A stretch of 64,000 bases of DNA from Pseudomonas caricapapayae (GTDB lineage Bacteria; Pseudomonadota; Gammaproteobacteria; Pseudomonadales; Pseudomonadaceae): contig NZ_LJPW01000054.1 of assembly GCF_001400735.1 (NCBI RefSeq), positions 1-64,000 of the forward strand, read 5' to 3'. Positions 37,956-47,333 of this stretch are shown piece after piece. How positions within the stretch are numbered: the first letter of the stretch is position 1; the number at the start of each line of letters is the position of its first letter. The notes under the pieces are model-generated. The model was not told the DNA's origin. It saw only the letters and a program-made list of their open reading frames with translations, and searched no databases. A program made the position numbers and the translations under genes.

Positions 37956-39230
37956 TTGAAAATCATACGTGTGACCGTCACCCCTATCGCTTTCCGCGAT
38001 CCGCCACTGCTCAATGCCAGCGGCATTCACGAACCCTTCGCCCTGCGCTCGATCATCGAGGTAGAAAGCGACAACGGCTACATCGGACTCGGTGAAAGCT
38101 ATGGTGACGCCCCGGCACTGCTGATTCAGCAACACGTGCAGAATCAGCTGATCGGCATCGACCCGTTCAACCTCAATCAACTGCGCAGCATCGTTCAGGC
38201 CACGGTCGCGGCGCATAAGCCTGCGAGCCTGGCGGGCGAAGAACTGGCACCTGGCTCGCACGCCAGCAAGGCGGTAAGCAACGCTTATTCGGCATTCGAA
38301 GTGGCGTTTCTGGACCTCCAGGCACGTTCCATGAACCTGCCATTGGTGGACTTGCTCGGAGGTGCCATTCGCGAGCGGATACCGTTCAGCGCCTATCTCT
38401 TCTTTAAATATGCACAGCACACCGACGCGCCGTATGCGCCTGACAACTGGGGTGAAGCGCTGAACGAGGAACAGATCGTTGCCCAGGCTCGGCGCATGAT
38501 CGAAGCCTATGGCTTCAAAAGCATCAAGCTCAAGGCCGGAGCGCTGCAGCCGGAACACGAGGTATCCTGCATCAAGGCGTTGAAAAAGGCCTTCCCGGGT
38601 TATCCGTTGCGCATCGACCCCAACGGCAACTGGTCATTGGAAACCTCGATCCGCATGGCCGAGCTACTGGGCGATGATCTGCAGTATTACGAAGACCCTA
38701 CACCGGGCCTGGATGGCATGTCGGAACTGCACAAACGCACGGGCCTGCCGCTGGCCACCAACATGGTGGTGACCGATTTCGACGAATTCCGTCGCAGTGT
38801 GGCCCTCGACAGCGTGCAGATCGTGCTCGCCGACCATCATTACTGGGGCGGCCTGCGCGACACTCAGGCGCTGGCGAAAATGTGTGACACCTTTGGCCTC
38901 GGTGTGTCGATGCACTCCAACTCGCACCTGGGGATCAGTCTGATGGCCATGGCCCACGTCGCCGCGTCCGTACCCAACCTTGACTACGCCTGCGACACGC
39001 ACTACCCGTGGCAGGAGCCGGACGAGGAAGTCATCAAGGGCGGAAAGCTGCCCATTGTCGACGGTTGCGTCAATATCACCCGCGCGCCCGGCCTGGGCCT
39101 GGAACTGGATTATGATCAACTCGGCAAGCTCAATGACCAGTACCTCAGCTGTGGCATCCGTCAGCGTGATGATGTGAAGCAGATGCAGAAGTACAAGCCG
39201 GAATGGAAGGCAGTAAAACCGAGATACTAA
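37956..39230 (+). CDS. Glucarate dehydratase family enzyme
   Basis: Enolase-superfamily dehydratase of 424 residues starting at a TTG with GGGAGA upstream. The KLKAG motif (K-x-K bases, near residue 192) is followed by acidic metal ligands in RIDPNGNW and YYEDPTPG, and by SMHSNSHLGISLMAM, where the histidine pattern is characteristic of glucarate dehydratases. It would convert D-glucarate to 5-keto-4-deoxyglucarate. It forms a two-gene operon with the transporter; the later pathway genes are not in the window. Confidence 0.9.
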   Translation: MKIIRVTVTPIAFRDPPLLNASGIHEPFALRSIIEVESDNGYIGLGESYGDAPALLIQQHVQNQLIGIDPFNLNQLRSIVQATVAAHKPASLAGEELAPGSHASKAVSNAYSAFEVAFLDLQARSMNLPLVDLLGGAIRERIPFSAYLFFKYAQHTDAPYAPDNWGEALNEEQIVAQARRMIEAYGFKSIKLKAGALQPEHEVSCIKALKKAFPGYPLRIDPNGNWSLETSIRMAELLGDDLQYYEDPTPGLDGMSELHKRTGLPLATNMVVTDFDEFRRSVALDSVQIVLADHHYWGGLRDTQALAKMCDTFGLGVSMHSNSHLGISLMAMAHVAASVPNLDYACDTHYPWQEPDEEVIKGGKLPIVDGCVNITRAPGLGLELDYDQLGKLNDQYLSCGIRQRDDVKQMQKYKPEWKAVKPRY

Positions 39231-39247
39231 ACGCGTTTGACTCCGAC

Positions 39248-40912
39248 TCAATCAGACCTTTGAGCAGGATTGGCCGCCGAATAGACACCCGGCTCATCCT
39301 GCTGGCTGCGACCACGGATCAATGCTTCGGGGTTGCGGCTTATATAGTCTGTCAGCACCCGCACCGAGCGTGCCGTGCGCTGAACTTCATCCATTGTCCG
39401 GTTGACTTGCTGGCGTACCGGCGAGTCCTCGGCAAGCGTCGCACCGGCAATCGCCACCGTGCTTCGGGATTGCGCCAGAACGCTGCGAAGTTCAGGCATC
39501 ACGTCAGCGTTGAACAGTTTGAACGTCTTTTGCGCCTCGTTGAGGCTGCCATCCAGATGCCCGGCGATTTCGTGCATCGGCAGTTTACCGACCTTCTCAA
39601 CGATCAGTTGCACCTGCTCCTGCATCTTTTCCAGCTCTCCGGGCACGGTGGGAATTATCAGCGGCCGTGCATTGACATCGAACTGCGCTGGCGCAGCGTT
39701 TGCAATAAACCCGAGAGAAATATAGAGCTGTCCCGTGAGCAGACTCGCACTGCGAGGCTGCGCACGCAGGCCTCGCTTGACGAAGTCGGCGATCAACTGC
39801 GCAGTGCGCGAGTCGTCGGCAGTGCCCAATGTCCTTACGATCTTTTCATTGGCCATCCCCAGGCGGTCCGGGTAGATCACCGCCCCCACGATACTGGAGA
39901 ACGACTGGCGGGCAGTGTCGTAGTCAAGATCGACCGAGACCACTCGCCCCAGATTGATCCCCATGAATTCTACGGGCGAGTTGACCTCGAGACCACGCAA
40001 CGACTGACTGAACATCATGCGGATGTAACCGGGTTCGCCATCGGGCGGCGACAGCGCCTTTTGCTGATCTTCGAACAAGTTGAACCGTGCATGCTCTGCA
40101 GCCCTGGGCGCATGAGCGCTGTAATCCGGTTCAACGAAGGCCACACCTCCGGCCAGTACCGTCGAGACCGATTCGGTCTTTATCTTCAATCCATCGGCAT
40201 CAACCGTCATGCCGATGCCGCTGGCGTTCCAGAACCGCGTGTCAGTGGTTACAAACCTGTCGTTGGGGGCATTGATGAAGATCTCGGCGTCCACCCCTTT
40301 GCCATCATCGGCCAGACGGCAGGCAACCAATTGACCGACTTGAATGCGTCGGTAGTAGACCGGAGAACCGACATCGAGTGAGCCCATATCCTGGGCGTGC
40401 AGGGTGAAGCGCGTGCCTTTTACGCCAAACGTAAGGGGTGGCGGGCTTTCCTGACCGACAAAGTGTTTTTTCATGTGTGTGGAAGTACCACTGTCTGCCG
40501 CGATAAATGGCCCGGACAGCAACGTATCCACACCGGTCACGCCCTGGGTGCCTATACGTGGACGAACTACCCAGAACATGGAGTCCTGAGCGGTGAAAGG
40601 CCGGGCGTCGTCGTTGAGGTCCACCGTCACCACCACACCTGTGCGGTCTTTGCTCAGGGCAACGGCTGACACCTCGCCGATGACGACATTTTTGACCTTG
40701 ACCTTTGTCTTGTGCGCTTCAAGTCCCTCGGCGCTCTGAAAGCTGATAAAAATTCTCGGGCCTTTCGAAAGCGCGCTGTCGATCAACAGCGACAGGCATA
40801 TCAGGGCCGCAACGACAGGAACCATCCATACCGGCGATGGACCGAAACGCATGGGTTTGGCGCCTGAAGGGCCGACCGGCAACGGAGGAGCGCAACCTGA
40901 GCGATCAGACAT
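39248..40912 (-). CDS. pqiB: Intermembrane transport protein PqiB (MCE domains)
   Basis: 554 residues. An N-terminal membrane helix (about 27-47) anchors the protein in the inner membrane, and three MCE/MlaD domains follow, each with the G-x-P-V or L-x-V-G-S-P-V motif (for example MGSLDVGSPVYYRRIQVGQL). A C-terminal helical region (about 430-540) probably forms the tunnel that carries lipids across the periplasm. PqiB normally works with the membrane protein PqiA and the lipoprotein PqiC, which are usually adjacent. Neither is present beside it here. Confidence 0.92.
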   Translation of the reverse strand: MSDRSGCAPPLPVGPSGAKPMRFGPSPVWMVPVVAALICLSLLIDSALSKGPRIFISFQSAEGLEAHKTKVKVKNVVIGEVSAVALSKDRTGVVVTVDLNDDARPFTAQDSMFWVVRPRIGTQGVTGVDTLLSGPFIAADSGTSTHMKKHFVGQESPPPLTFGVKGTRFTLHAQDMGSLDVGSPVYYRRIQVGQLVACRLADDGKGVDAEIFINAPNDRFVTTDTRFWNASGIGMTVDADGLKIKTESVSTVLAGGVAFVEPDYSAHAPRAAEHARFNLFEDQQKALSPPDGEPGYIRMMFSQSLRGLEVNSPVEFMGINLGRVVSVDLDYDTARQSFSSIVGAVIYPDRLGMANEKIVRTLGTADDSRTAQLIADFVKRGLRAQPRSASLLTGQLYISLGFIANAAPAQFDVNARPLIIPTVPGELEKMQEQVQLIVEKVGKLPMHEIAGHLDGSLNEAQKTFKLFNADVMPELRSVLAQSRSTVAIAGATLAEDSPVRQQVNRTMDEVQRTARSVRVLTDYISRNPEALIRGRSQQDEPGVYSAANPAQRSD

Positions 40913-41064
40913 TTTTTCCTTTCAGGCACCCACACGGGCACTGCCAACGATTCAGACGGTTGGCAGCACTTTGAACGTCGACTATCAATAAACCTTCAAG
41001 GAACTATCAAGGTTTGATCAAGACGCTGCTGCGCCGTCGTGGCAGGGTCCCGAGGTCGGCAGGT

Positions 41065-41097
41065 CATGAAGCCGACGTTTTTCCAGCCGGCTTCATG
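41065..41097 (-). terminator. Hairpin after the ABC transporter substrate-binding gene
   Basis: Perfect 10-bp stem CATGAAGCCG / CGGCTTCATG with a 13-base loop, starting 8 bases after the last gene of the long minus-strand operon. No T-tract follows. Confidence 0.6.
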
Positions 41098-41104
41098 CTG
41101 CGTG

Positions 41105-41938
41105 TCAGGGCAATGGATCGAACTTCAATTCGCTGAGGCTTTGCACCTTGTCTTCACGAACCATCTTGTATTCGGTATTCGGGCCGATCCACTGCGCCCA
41201 GATCGCGTCGATTTCGCCCGCCGCCTCCATCGCCCGCAGCGATTCATTGACCTTTGCCAGGAACGCCGGTTCGCCCTGGCGCATGCCGGCACCAATGGGC
41301 TCCAGTGCCATCGGCTCCTTGGCGATGGCCAGCTCGACACCGCTGGCCTTGGCCTGTCCGACCAGCTTGATCGCGGTCATGGTGTTGGTCACCAGGCCTA
41401 CCACCTTGTTCTGTTGCAACGCCATGTAGGCAGAGCCGGTGTCCTGGAAGGTCACTGGCGTAGCGTCAGCCAGGCGGATCGACTGTTCGGACGTAGAGCC
41501 TTTGGTCGAACTGATGCGCTTGCCCTTGAAAAAAGTCTTGGGCTGATCGGCGTTGGCGGCCCGCACCACCAGGGTTTCCTTGGCGATGTAGTAAGGATCA
41601 CTGAACTGGATCTGATCGGCGCGGCTCCTGGTGTACGCCAGATTGGCGAAAATCACGTCCACGCGCCCCATTTTGACTTCTGGAATACGCGCCTCGACCG
41701 ATAATGGCTTCAGTTCCAGTTCGACGCCCATGTGCTTGGCCAGAGCCCTGCACAGGTCGACGTCCATGCCCACCAGTTCGCGGGTTTTCGGGTCAGGTGC
41801 CGAGAACGGCGGGACGTCGGCATACACGCCGCAACTCAGGGTTTTCTTGCTCATCACATCACTGAGCTGATCAGCGTGGGCAATCGAAACAGCCAATGGC
41901 GACAACGCCAGTGCAGCCAGCAAAGACTTCATACGCAT
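41105..41938 (-). CDS. Polar amino acid ABC transporter, periplasmic substrate-binding protein
   Basis: 277 residues with a signal peptide (1-22, ending AHA) and the SBP_bac_3 fold. Family motifs include LVGMDVDLCRALAKHMGVELE and DVIFANLAYTRSR. It is the last of four transporter genes transcribed leftward and delivers an amino acid or related small acid to the two permeases. Because the transporter follows pxp genes on the same strand, 5-oxoproline or a gamma-glutamyl-derived amino acid is a reasonable guess. Confidence 0.93.
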   Translation of the reverse strand: MRMKSLLAALALSPLAVSIAHADQLSDVMSKKTLSCGVYADVPPFSAPDPKTRELVGMDVDLCRALAKHMGVELELKPLSVEARIPEVKMGRVDVIFANLAYTRSRADQIQFSDPYYIAKETLVVRAANADQPKTFFKGKRISSTKGSTSEQSIRLADATPVTFQDTGSAYMALQQNKVVGLVTNTMTAIKLVGQAKASGVELAIAKEPMALEPIGAGMRQGEPAFLAKVNESLRAMEAAGEIDAIWAQWIGPNTEYKMVREDKVQSLSELKFDPLP

Positions 41939-41989
41939 GGTGAGACTCCTGGAAATGAATGAAGGAATTCGGTGAATCAGGACCTGCGA

Positions 41990-42727
41990 TCAATGGCTGC
42001 GCAGGTCGGCAATGAAGCGCTGGGCACGCGGATGGTCCGGTTGCTGAAAGAACGCTTCCGGGCTGGATTTTTCGAGAATCTGCCCCGCATCCATGAACCA
42101 GATGGTGTCTGCCACTTCCCGGGCAAAATTCATCTCATGAGTGACACACATCATGGTCATGCCTTCTTTGGCCAGGCCTTTCATGACGCTGAGCACCTCG
42201 CCGACCATTTCCGGGTCGAGCGCACTGGTAGGCTCGTCAAAGAGCATCACAGGCGGCTCCATGGCCAGCGCCCGGGCAATCGCCACACGCTGTTGCTGAC
42301 CGCCGGACAACTGCGCCGGATAGGCGCCGGCCTTGTGAGCCAGCCCTACCCGATCCAGCAGTTCCATCGCCCTGGCGCGTGCCTCGCTGTTCTTCAAGCC
42401 GCGTACCTTGGTCGGGGTCAGAATAATGTTGTCGAGCACCGAAAGATGCGGAAACAGATTGAAGCTCTGGAACACGAAGCCCACGCGGCTGCGCAGCCGA
42501 TTGACGTTGGCGTCAGTGCCGTTCACGTCATGACCGTCAAACAGGATCTGGCCCTGCTGAACCTCTTCAAGACGGTTGACGGTGCGGATCAGCGTGGATT
42601 TGCCCGAGCCCGAAGGCCCGCACAGCACCACCACTTCGCCGCGCTGCACTTCAGCGGTGATTTCGGTCAGGGCCTGGTACTCGCCATACCATTTGTTGAT
42701 CCTGGAAAACATGATCATAGGATGCAT
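41990..42727 (-). CDS. Polar amino acid ABC transporter ATP-binding protein
   Basis: 245 residues. The Walker [10 protein letters not shown], signature [15 protein letters not shown], Walker [20 protein letters not shown] and switch histidine (CVTHEM) are all intact. GlnQ/HisP type ATPase powering the adjacent permeases. It lies 10 bases after the permease gene at 42738. Confidence 0.95.
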   Translation of the reverse strand: MHPMIMFSRINKWYGEYQALTEITAEVQRGEVVVLCGPSGSGKSTLIRTVNRLEEVQQGQILFDGHDVNGTDANVNRLRSRVGFVFQSFNLFPHLSVLDNIILTPTKVRGLKNSEARARAMELLDRVGLAHKAGAYPAQLSGGQQQRVAIARALAMEPPVMLFDEPTSALDPEMVGEVLSVMKGLAKEGMTMMCVTHEMNFAREVADTIWFMDAGQILEKSSPEAFFQQPDHPRAQRFIADLRSH

Positions 42728-42737
42728 CGGGCAACCC

Positions 42738-43478
42738 TCAATTGTCGGTAGTCAAAGGCCGGGAAACGGGTGCAGGCAACACGCTGCCTTCACGCTTGCG
42801 GGCAATCCGCTGTTCCACCACTGCGGCCAGACGGGTCAGGCCGTAACACAACACGTAGTAGGTGATCGCCAGGATGAAGAACACCTGAAACGGCTTGGTC
42901 AGCAGTTGGTTGTTGATCTGATTGGCAGCGAAGGTCACTTCCTGGACATTGATCACATAGCCCAGCGACGTCTCTTTTATGATCGAAATGAACTGACTGA
43001 TCAGGCTCGGCAATGCGTTATAGAGCGCCTGCGGCAGGATCACCCAGACCGTGGTGCGCAGGTAGCCCATGCCCAGAGCCCGGGACGCTTCGTACTGACC
43101 GGTCGGCAGTGCCTGAATCGCACCGCGGATGATTTCGCACAGGTAGGCGCTTTGATAGACCACCAGCGTGCAGAGCATGGTGGTGAAGCCTGTGATGTTG
43201 TGGCCGATCAGCAACGGGACCAGAAAGTAGGTCCAGAAAATCACCATCAACAGCGGAATGCCACGCATCACGTAGACCCACACCGTCGCCGGATAACGCA
43301 GCCAGCGCCACGGCGAGACCCGCGCCAGCGACAGCAGCAGGCCCAGCGGAAACGCCAGCAGCAATGCCAGCGCAGCCAGAATCAGCGTCGAAACCAGCCC
43401 GCCCATCGGCCCGTGCGGGTATTGGCCGACCAGCAGCAAGGTCCAGTTGTCGCGAACAATCGTGAGTACATCGAACAT
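42738..43478 (-). CDS. Polar amino acid ABC transporter permease (second)
   Basis: 246-residue inner-membrane permease of the HisMQ family. The coupling loop [26 protein letters not shown] is the standard EAA-type motif. It pairs with the upstream permease, 6 bases away, as a heterodimer. Confidence 0.94.
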   Translation of the reverse strand: MFDVLTIVRDNWTLLLVGQYPHGPMGGLVSTLILAALALLLAFPLGLLLSLARVSPWRWLRYPATVWVYVMRGIPLLMVIFWTYFLVPLLIGHNITGFTTMLCTLVVYQSAYLCEIIRGAIQALPTGQYEASRALGMGYLRTTVWVILPQALYNALPSLISQFISIIKETSLGYVINVQEVTFAANQINNQLLTKPFQVFFILAITYYVLCYGLTRLAAVVEQRIARKREGSVLPAPVSRPLTTDN

Positions 43479-43484
43479 CGCCGC

Positions 43485-44204
43485 CTACCTCGCCATGGCT
43501 TTGCTGAAGTGCCGGGCGAGCAACGCACCCAGGCCCATCAGCATCAATGAAATGGCCAGATAGACCACGGTTGCGACCAGGTACGCTTCGAAGGTGCGGA
43601 AGGTGTAGTTCTCGACTTCACGCGTGGCGTAGGTCAGCTCGACGACACCGATGGCCATGACCAGACTGGTGTTCTTGAACAGCAGGACCGAGTGATTGAT
43701 CAACGAAGGCAGGCAGTTGCGTATCCCTTGCGGGAGAATCACATAGCGCATCGAGCGCACATAGCCCAGGCCCAGAGCACGCGACGCTTCGACTTGCCCG
43801 GCCGGAATGGCACGCAACCCGCTGCGTATGTCTTCACTGAAATAAGCCGCCTGGCACAGCCCCAGCGCGATGACCGAGAACAGGTATTCGGTGCTGTAGT
43901 TGGACAACCAGATCTGGGTACTCTCGGAAAGCAGCGTCGGAATACCGAAATACCAGAGCATCAGTTGCACCAGCGTGGGCACATTGCGGTGGTAGGACAC
44001 GTAACCCGCAACCAGGCGTTCGGCGTATTTGTTGCCCGTCAGGCGAATCGACACCAGCAGCAAGGCCACCGCCATGGCCATGCACCAGGCGACAAGCGCC
44101 AGTTGCACGGTTGTTTCTATACCCTTGACGATCAGCCCGGCGTACTCGCCCTGCAGGATCGCTGAAAGATCGAAGTCGTTGGTCATGGTGTGTTCCATAG
44201 ACAT
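43485..44204 (-). CDS. Polar amino acid ABC transporter permease (first)
   Basis: 239-residue HisMQ-type permease, with GQVEASRALGLGYVRSMRYVILPQGIRNCLP as coupling loop. The N-terminus has three closely spaced ATGs (44204, 44198, 44186); the choice is uncertain by a few residues. It follows the frameshifted SDR gene by about 100 bases on the same strand. Confidence 0.93.
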   Translation of the reverse strand: MSMEHTMTNDFDLSAILQGEYAGLIVKGIETTVQLALVAWCMAMAVALLLVSIRLTGNKYAERLVAGYVSYHRNVPTLVQLMLWYFGIPTLLSESTQIWLSNYSTEYLFSVIALGLCQAAYFSEDIRSGLRAIPAGQVEASRALGLGYVRSMRYVILPQGIRNCLPSLINHSVLLFKNTSLVMAIGVVELTYATREVENYTFRTFEAYLVATVVYLAISLMLMGLGALLARHFSKAMAR

Positions 44205-44307
44205 TCAGCCAGGGCAGAAACAAGGCGACAGGGGTTCTGTCGCGAATGTGGCGTGGCGGCTGATGCCGCTCTCGTAATAGGTACAGCGCGTGCAACGAGG
44301 CGCGGGC

Positions 44308-45049
44308 TCAGCCTTCGTAGTCCTGCGGGCGCGCCGTTGACAGCCCGCCCGGGACCTGAAGCGTCGGGGTGATTTCCATATGGCCGATATTGACCGCGAT
44401 GGGCGCGGCAATCACGTAAGCGATCGCGTCGGCAATGTCCTTGGCAACAGGCAACTCGTAGCCTTCGATGAAGCGTTTACGCACGTCCTCGGAGTCGCCA
44501 TGCACGTGCGCGAAAATGTCCGTGGCCACGCGGCCCGGGCAGATTTCGGTCACCCGTACGCGCTTGCCGAAGGCATCGATACGCAACTGGCGGGAAAGCA
44601 TGCTCACGGCAGCCTTGGTCGCGTGGTACGTCGAGTTGCCACCGAAGTTGTAGGCAGCGGCGATCGAGCTGATGTTGATGATGTGCCCGCAGTCTCGCTC
44701 GACCATACCCGGCAACGAAAGCCTGGCGATCTGCAACACTGCACGCAGGTTTACATCGACCAGCAGATCGATCCCTTCGGCGTCAGCCTTGAGCAGTGAG
44801 CCGGGCCGGTCGACTCCGGCATTGTTGACCACAACATCGAACTGATGAGCCTGAAACAATGCCGTCAGACCAGCCAGATCAGTCACGTCGATAGCATGCG
44901 CAACACAGCCGGTGCGCTGCCAGCTTGTCTGCGCTGCGCGCCAGCGCATGCACCTGCAGGCCTTCGGCACACAGCCGTTCCACCACGGCTTCGCCAATGC
45001 CGGAAGATGCGCCGGTGACCAGCGCGGTTTTGTAATCGGAAAAAGGCAT
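44308..45049 (-). pseudogene. Short-chain dehydrogenase/reductase gene with frameshift
   Basis: From 45049 (GGAAA ribosome-binding site) the frame encodes ALVTGASSGIGEAVVERLCAEGLQVHALARSADKLA, the normal SDR cofactor motif. It then runs to a stop about 55 codons in. The remainder, from TGCVAHAIDVTDLAG through NNAG, SSIAAAYNFGG, YHATKAA and PGRVATD to 44308, lies in another frame. The shift is near 44915-44925 and equals one extra or two missing bases. All catalytic motifs exist, so an intact gene would be a functional SDR of about 246 residues. It stands between pxpA and the ABC transporter in the same direction. Confidence 0.85.
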
Positions 45050-45176
45050 GTCGGGGTTTCCTTGAATAAGCGTCGATCAGCCGCTTGGCTATTAATGCTG
45101 ATCGTCTTGTACTGGACTTTAACGAGCGTCATGGGCAGCGACCAAGACACAATGGTTGTGTGGCAATAAGCTGCAC

Positions 45177-45947
45177 TTATGACCCGAGCAACCTGGAAAC
45201 GGGGGTAATGACACCGCCCTGCTCTTCGATGCTGTGCCGAATACTGCGCGCAAGCTCCACCGCGCCCGGTGTGTCGCCATGCAGCAGAATCGATTGGGCA
45301 TTGACCGCCACACGCTTGCCGCCAAGGGTGGTAACGGTTCCGTCCTGAAGCAGTTGCGCAACCCTGGCGCGGACCTGCTCGGGGTCCTTGACCACCGCCC
45401 CCGTGATGCCACGCGGCACCAGCAGGCAGTTTTCGTCGTAGGCACGATCGGCCAGAAAGGTCGTCGCCACCCTCAGGTTGCACGCCTCGGCGGCCTGTTC
45501 GATGGCGGCGCTGCTGGATGAACTGATGATCATCTGCGGATCGAAGCGGGCGACCGCGTTGACCAACGGTCTGGCGAGTTCGGCATCGGCTGCGGCCATA
45601 TTGCCCAGCGCGCCATGGAAACTCATGTGCGTGACACGGTAACCGGCAGCCGCTGCAATGCCTGCCAAAGCGCCCAACTGATACACCACCATGCTGCACA
45701 GCTCGTTGAGTTCGATATTCATCCGGCGCCGCCCGAATCCCTGCAGATCAGGAAAGCCGACGTGTGCGCCGAGATCAATGCCCAGCGCCTTTGCGCGGCG
45801 TACGGTGCCGTCCATGATCAGCGGATCACCGGCATGAAACCCGCAGGCGACATTGGCCGAGGAGATCAGTTGCATGAGGGCCTCATCCTCGCCCATGGTC
45901 CACGGACCAAAGCCTTCGCCCAGATCGGCATTCAGGTCGATGCGCAT
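45177..45947 (-). CDS. pxpA: 5-oxoprolinase subunit A (LamB/YcsF family)
   Basis: 256 residues of the LamB/YcsF family; in E. coli PxpA works with PxpBC in ATP-dependent hydrolysis of 5-oxoproline to glutamate. Conserved parts are DLNADLGEGFGPW at the start, [29 protein letters not shown] and HMSFHGALGNMA. The GGAGG of its ribosome-binding site lies at the end of the preceding BCCP-like gene, separated by only 4 bases. The protein is encoded again in a second copy at 61614-62369. Confidence 0.93.
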   Translation of the reverse strand: MRIDLNADLGEGFGPWTMGEDEALMQLISSANVACGFHAGDPLIMDGTVRRAKALGIDLGAHVGFPDLQGFGRRRMNIELNELCSMVVYQLGALAGIAAAAGYRVTHMSFHGALGNMAAADAELARPLVNAVARFDPQMIISSSSSAAIEQAAEACNLRVATTFLADRAYDENCLLVPRGITGAVVKDPEQVRARVAQLLQDGTVTTLGGKRVAVNAQSILLHGDTPGAVELARSIRHSIEEQGGVITPVSRLLGS

Positions 45948-45951
45948 TCTG

Positions 45952-46362
45952 TTATCCCTCCAGTTCTATCAGCGGCTGGCCGTAACCGACCCGTTCTTCC
46001 TCGGCGGCCAGAAAACGCACCACGCGTCCTGCCTGTTTGCTGCGCACCGGCAGATACAGCAGGCCGATGCGCAAAAGCCCCAGCAACTGCCCTGCAGCCA
46101 CGGTATCTCCAGGTTTTACGTAGCTGTTGCGTTCATCGGGATGAGTCGACACAAAAACGCCAGGGTTGCTGGCTGTTATCACATGGGCGGCCGCCGCAGA
46201 CGGCTCGGCGGCGATACGCACCGCAGCAGGTTCCAGGGCACGGTTCTGCACGGGTTCGCCGCGGCGGATCAACAGTTCGAACCCCGGACGCTTCAGTTCG
46301 AGCACAGTAAGCCCGGCATCCCGGATCCAGACTGCCAGCTGGCGAATCTCATTGATGTTCAT
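45952..46362 (-). CDS. BCCP-like protein lacking the biotinylation lysine
   Basis: 136 residues from the ATG at 46362 (AAGGACA upstream). The C-terminal 56 residues align without gaps to the biotinyl domain of the AccB encoded at 49406-49852: PGDTVAAGQLL matches [11 protein letters not shown], and PV...AGRVV matches PV...AGVVT. In place of EAMKM, however, it has RIGLL (R98 to L102), so the biotin-accepting lysine is leucine. The N-terminal part (MNINEIRQLAVWIRDAGLTVLELKRPGFELLIRRG) resembles the AccB N-terminus. It sits between pxpC and pxpA. It cannot be biotinylated at the usual place; a structural or regulatory role is inference. Confidence 0.85.
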   Translation of the reverse strand: MNINEIRQLAVWIRDAGLTVLELKRPGFELLIRRGEPVQNRALEPAAVRIAAEPSAAAAHVITASNPGVFVSTHPDERNSYVKPGDTVAAGQLLGLLRIGLLYLPVRSKQAGRVVRFLAAEEERVGYGQPLIELEG

Positions 46363-46373
46363 CAGCAATGTCC

Positions 46374-47333
46374 TTACAGACCGCGCAGCGCGAGCATGCG
46401 CCGGGCGTCTTCGATGAAAGCCTGATTGGTCTCCAGCGCGTTGACCGCTTCGTCGTAGCCGCACTGCACAAAACGCACCTTGCTGCCGATAGGGGCCTGA
46501 CCGAGACGCCACAGATCGGCCTCGATGACCGTCGCGAACTTGGGGTAGCCGCCGCTGGGCTGGGCATCACGCATTTGCACGATTGGCTGACCGCCGTGGG
46601 GCACCTGAATCACGCCAGGCACAATGCCATGAGAGCGGATTTCCAGTGCCTCGCGTGCCAGCAAAGGCGTACCTTCCATGCGGTAACCGTACCGGTTGCT
46701 TTGCGTGGTGATTTTCCACTCGCCGGCAAAAAACGTTTCCTGGGCCTCTGCGCTGAAACAGTCGAATTCCGCAGCCGGAAGCACGCGGATGGCCGGCAGC
46801 CCGTCGACCTTCAACGGCAAGGCCGCCACGCAAGATTGCACCCCAAAATCACTGGCTCGCGACTGATTGGCAGCGCCTGCGGGAATCAGATCCCCTTGCT
46901 GCAAGGCACGGCCTTGCCAGCCACCAAAAGCGCCGCGCAATTGAGTGCTGCGCGAGCCGAGCACCAACGGCACATCGACGCCACCGGCCAGGCACAGGTA
47001 GACACGGCTGCCCATCGTCGGGTAATTGAGCCTCAGCACTTGATCCTTGCGTGCCTGGGCAACCCAATTGCCCGGCAACCGCTCGCCATCCAGCAGCGCA
47101 CCACAGGCGGCACCGGTAATCGCAAAGGTGCAGGCTTCGACAAACCGCACTTCGAACGGGAACAGCGGAATTTCAATACCGGCTGCGTCTTCATCGTTGC
47201 CCAGCAACAGGTTGCCGAGGCGCAGCGACAGCGTGTCCATTGCGCCGGAGGTGCCGACGCCGTAACCCAGGCTGCCATGCCGGCCCAGATCCTGGACCGT
47301 CGCGAGTGCCGTGGCGCTGATAACTTCGATCAT
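46374..47333 (-). CDS. pxpC: 5-oxoprolinase subunit C / biotin-dependent carboxyltransferase-like (KipA type)
   Basis: 319 residues of the PxpC/KipA family, related to the C-terminal carboxyltransferase half of urea carboxylase. Conserved text includes TVQDLGRHGSLGYGVGTSGAMD, RVYLCLAGGVDVPLVLGSRST and GGYPKFATVIEADL. With PxpB it forms the catalytic unit of 5-oxoprolinase. It overlaps pxpB by 4 bases. The adjacent accB and accC genes raise the alternative of a biotin-dependent carboxylase acting on an amide substrate. Confidence 0.92.
   Translation of the reverse strand: MIEVISATALATVQDLGRHGSLGYGVGTSGAMDTLSLRLGNLLLGNDEDAAGIEIPLFPFEVRFVEACTFAITGAACGALLDGERLPGNWVAQARKDQVLRLNYPTMGSRVYLCLAGGVDVPLVLGSRSTQLRGAFGGWQGRALQQGDLIPAGAANQSRASDFGVQSCVAALPLKVDGLPAIRVLPAAEFDCFSAEAQETFFAGEWKITTQSNRYGYRMEGTPLLAREALEIRSHGIVPGVIQVPHGGQPIVQMRDAQPSGGYPKFATVIEADLWRLGQAPIGSKVRFVQCGYDEAVNALETNQAFIEDARRMLALRGL

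Noticed and set aside
39203..40381. 392-codon open frame on the plus strand opposite pqiB
   Set aside because: Antisense shadow; the PqiB frame has three recognisable MCE domains.
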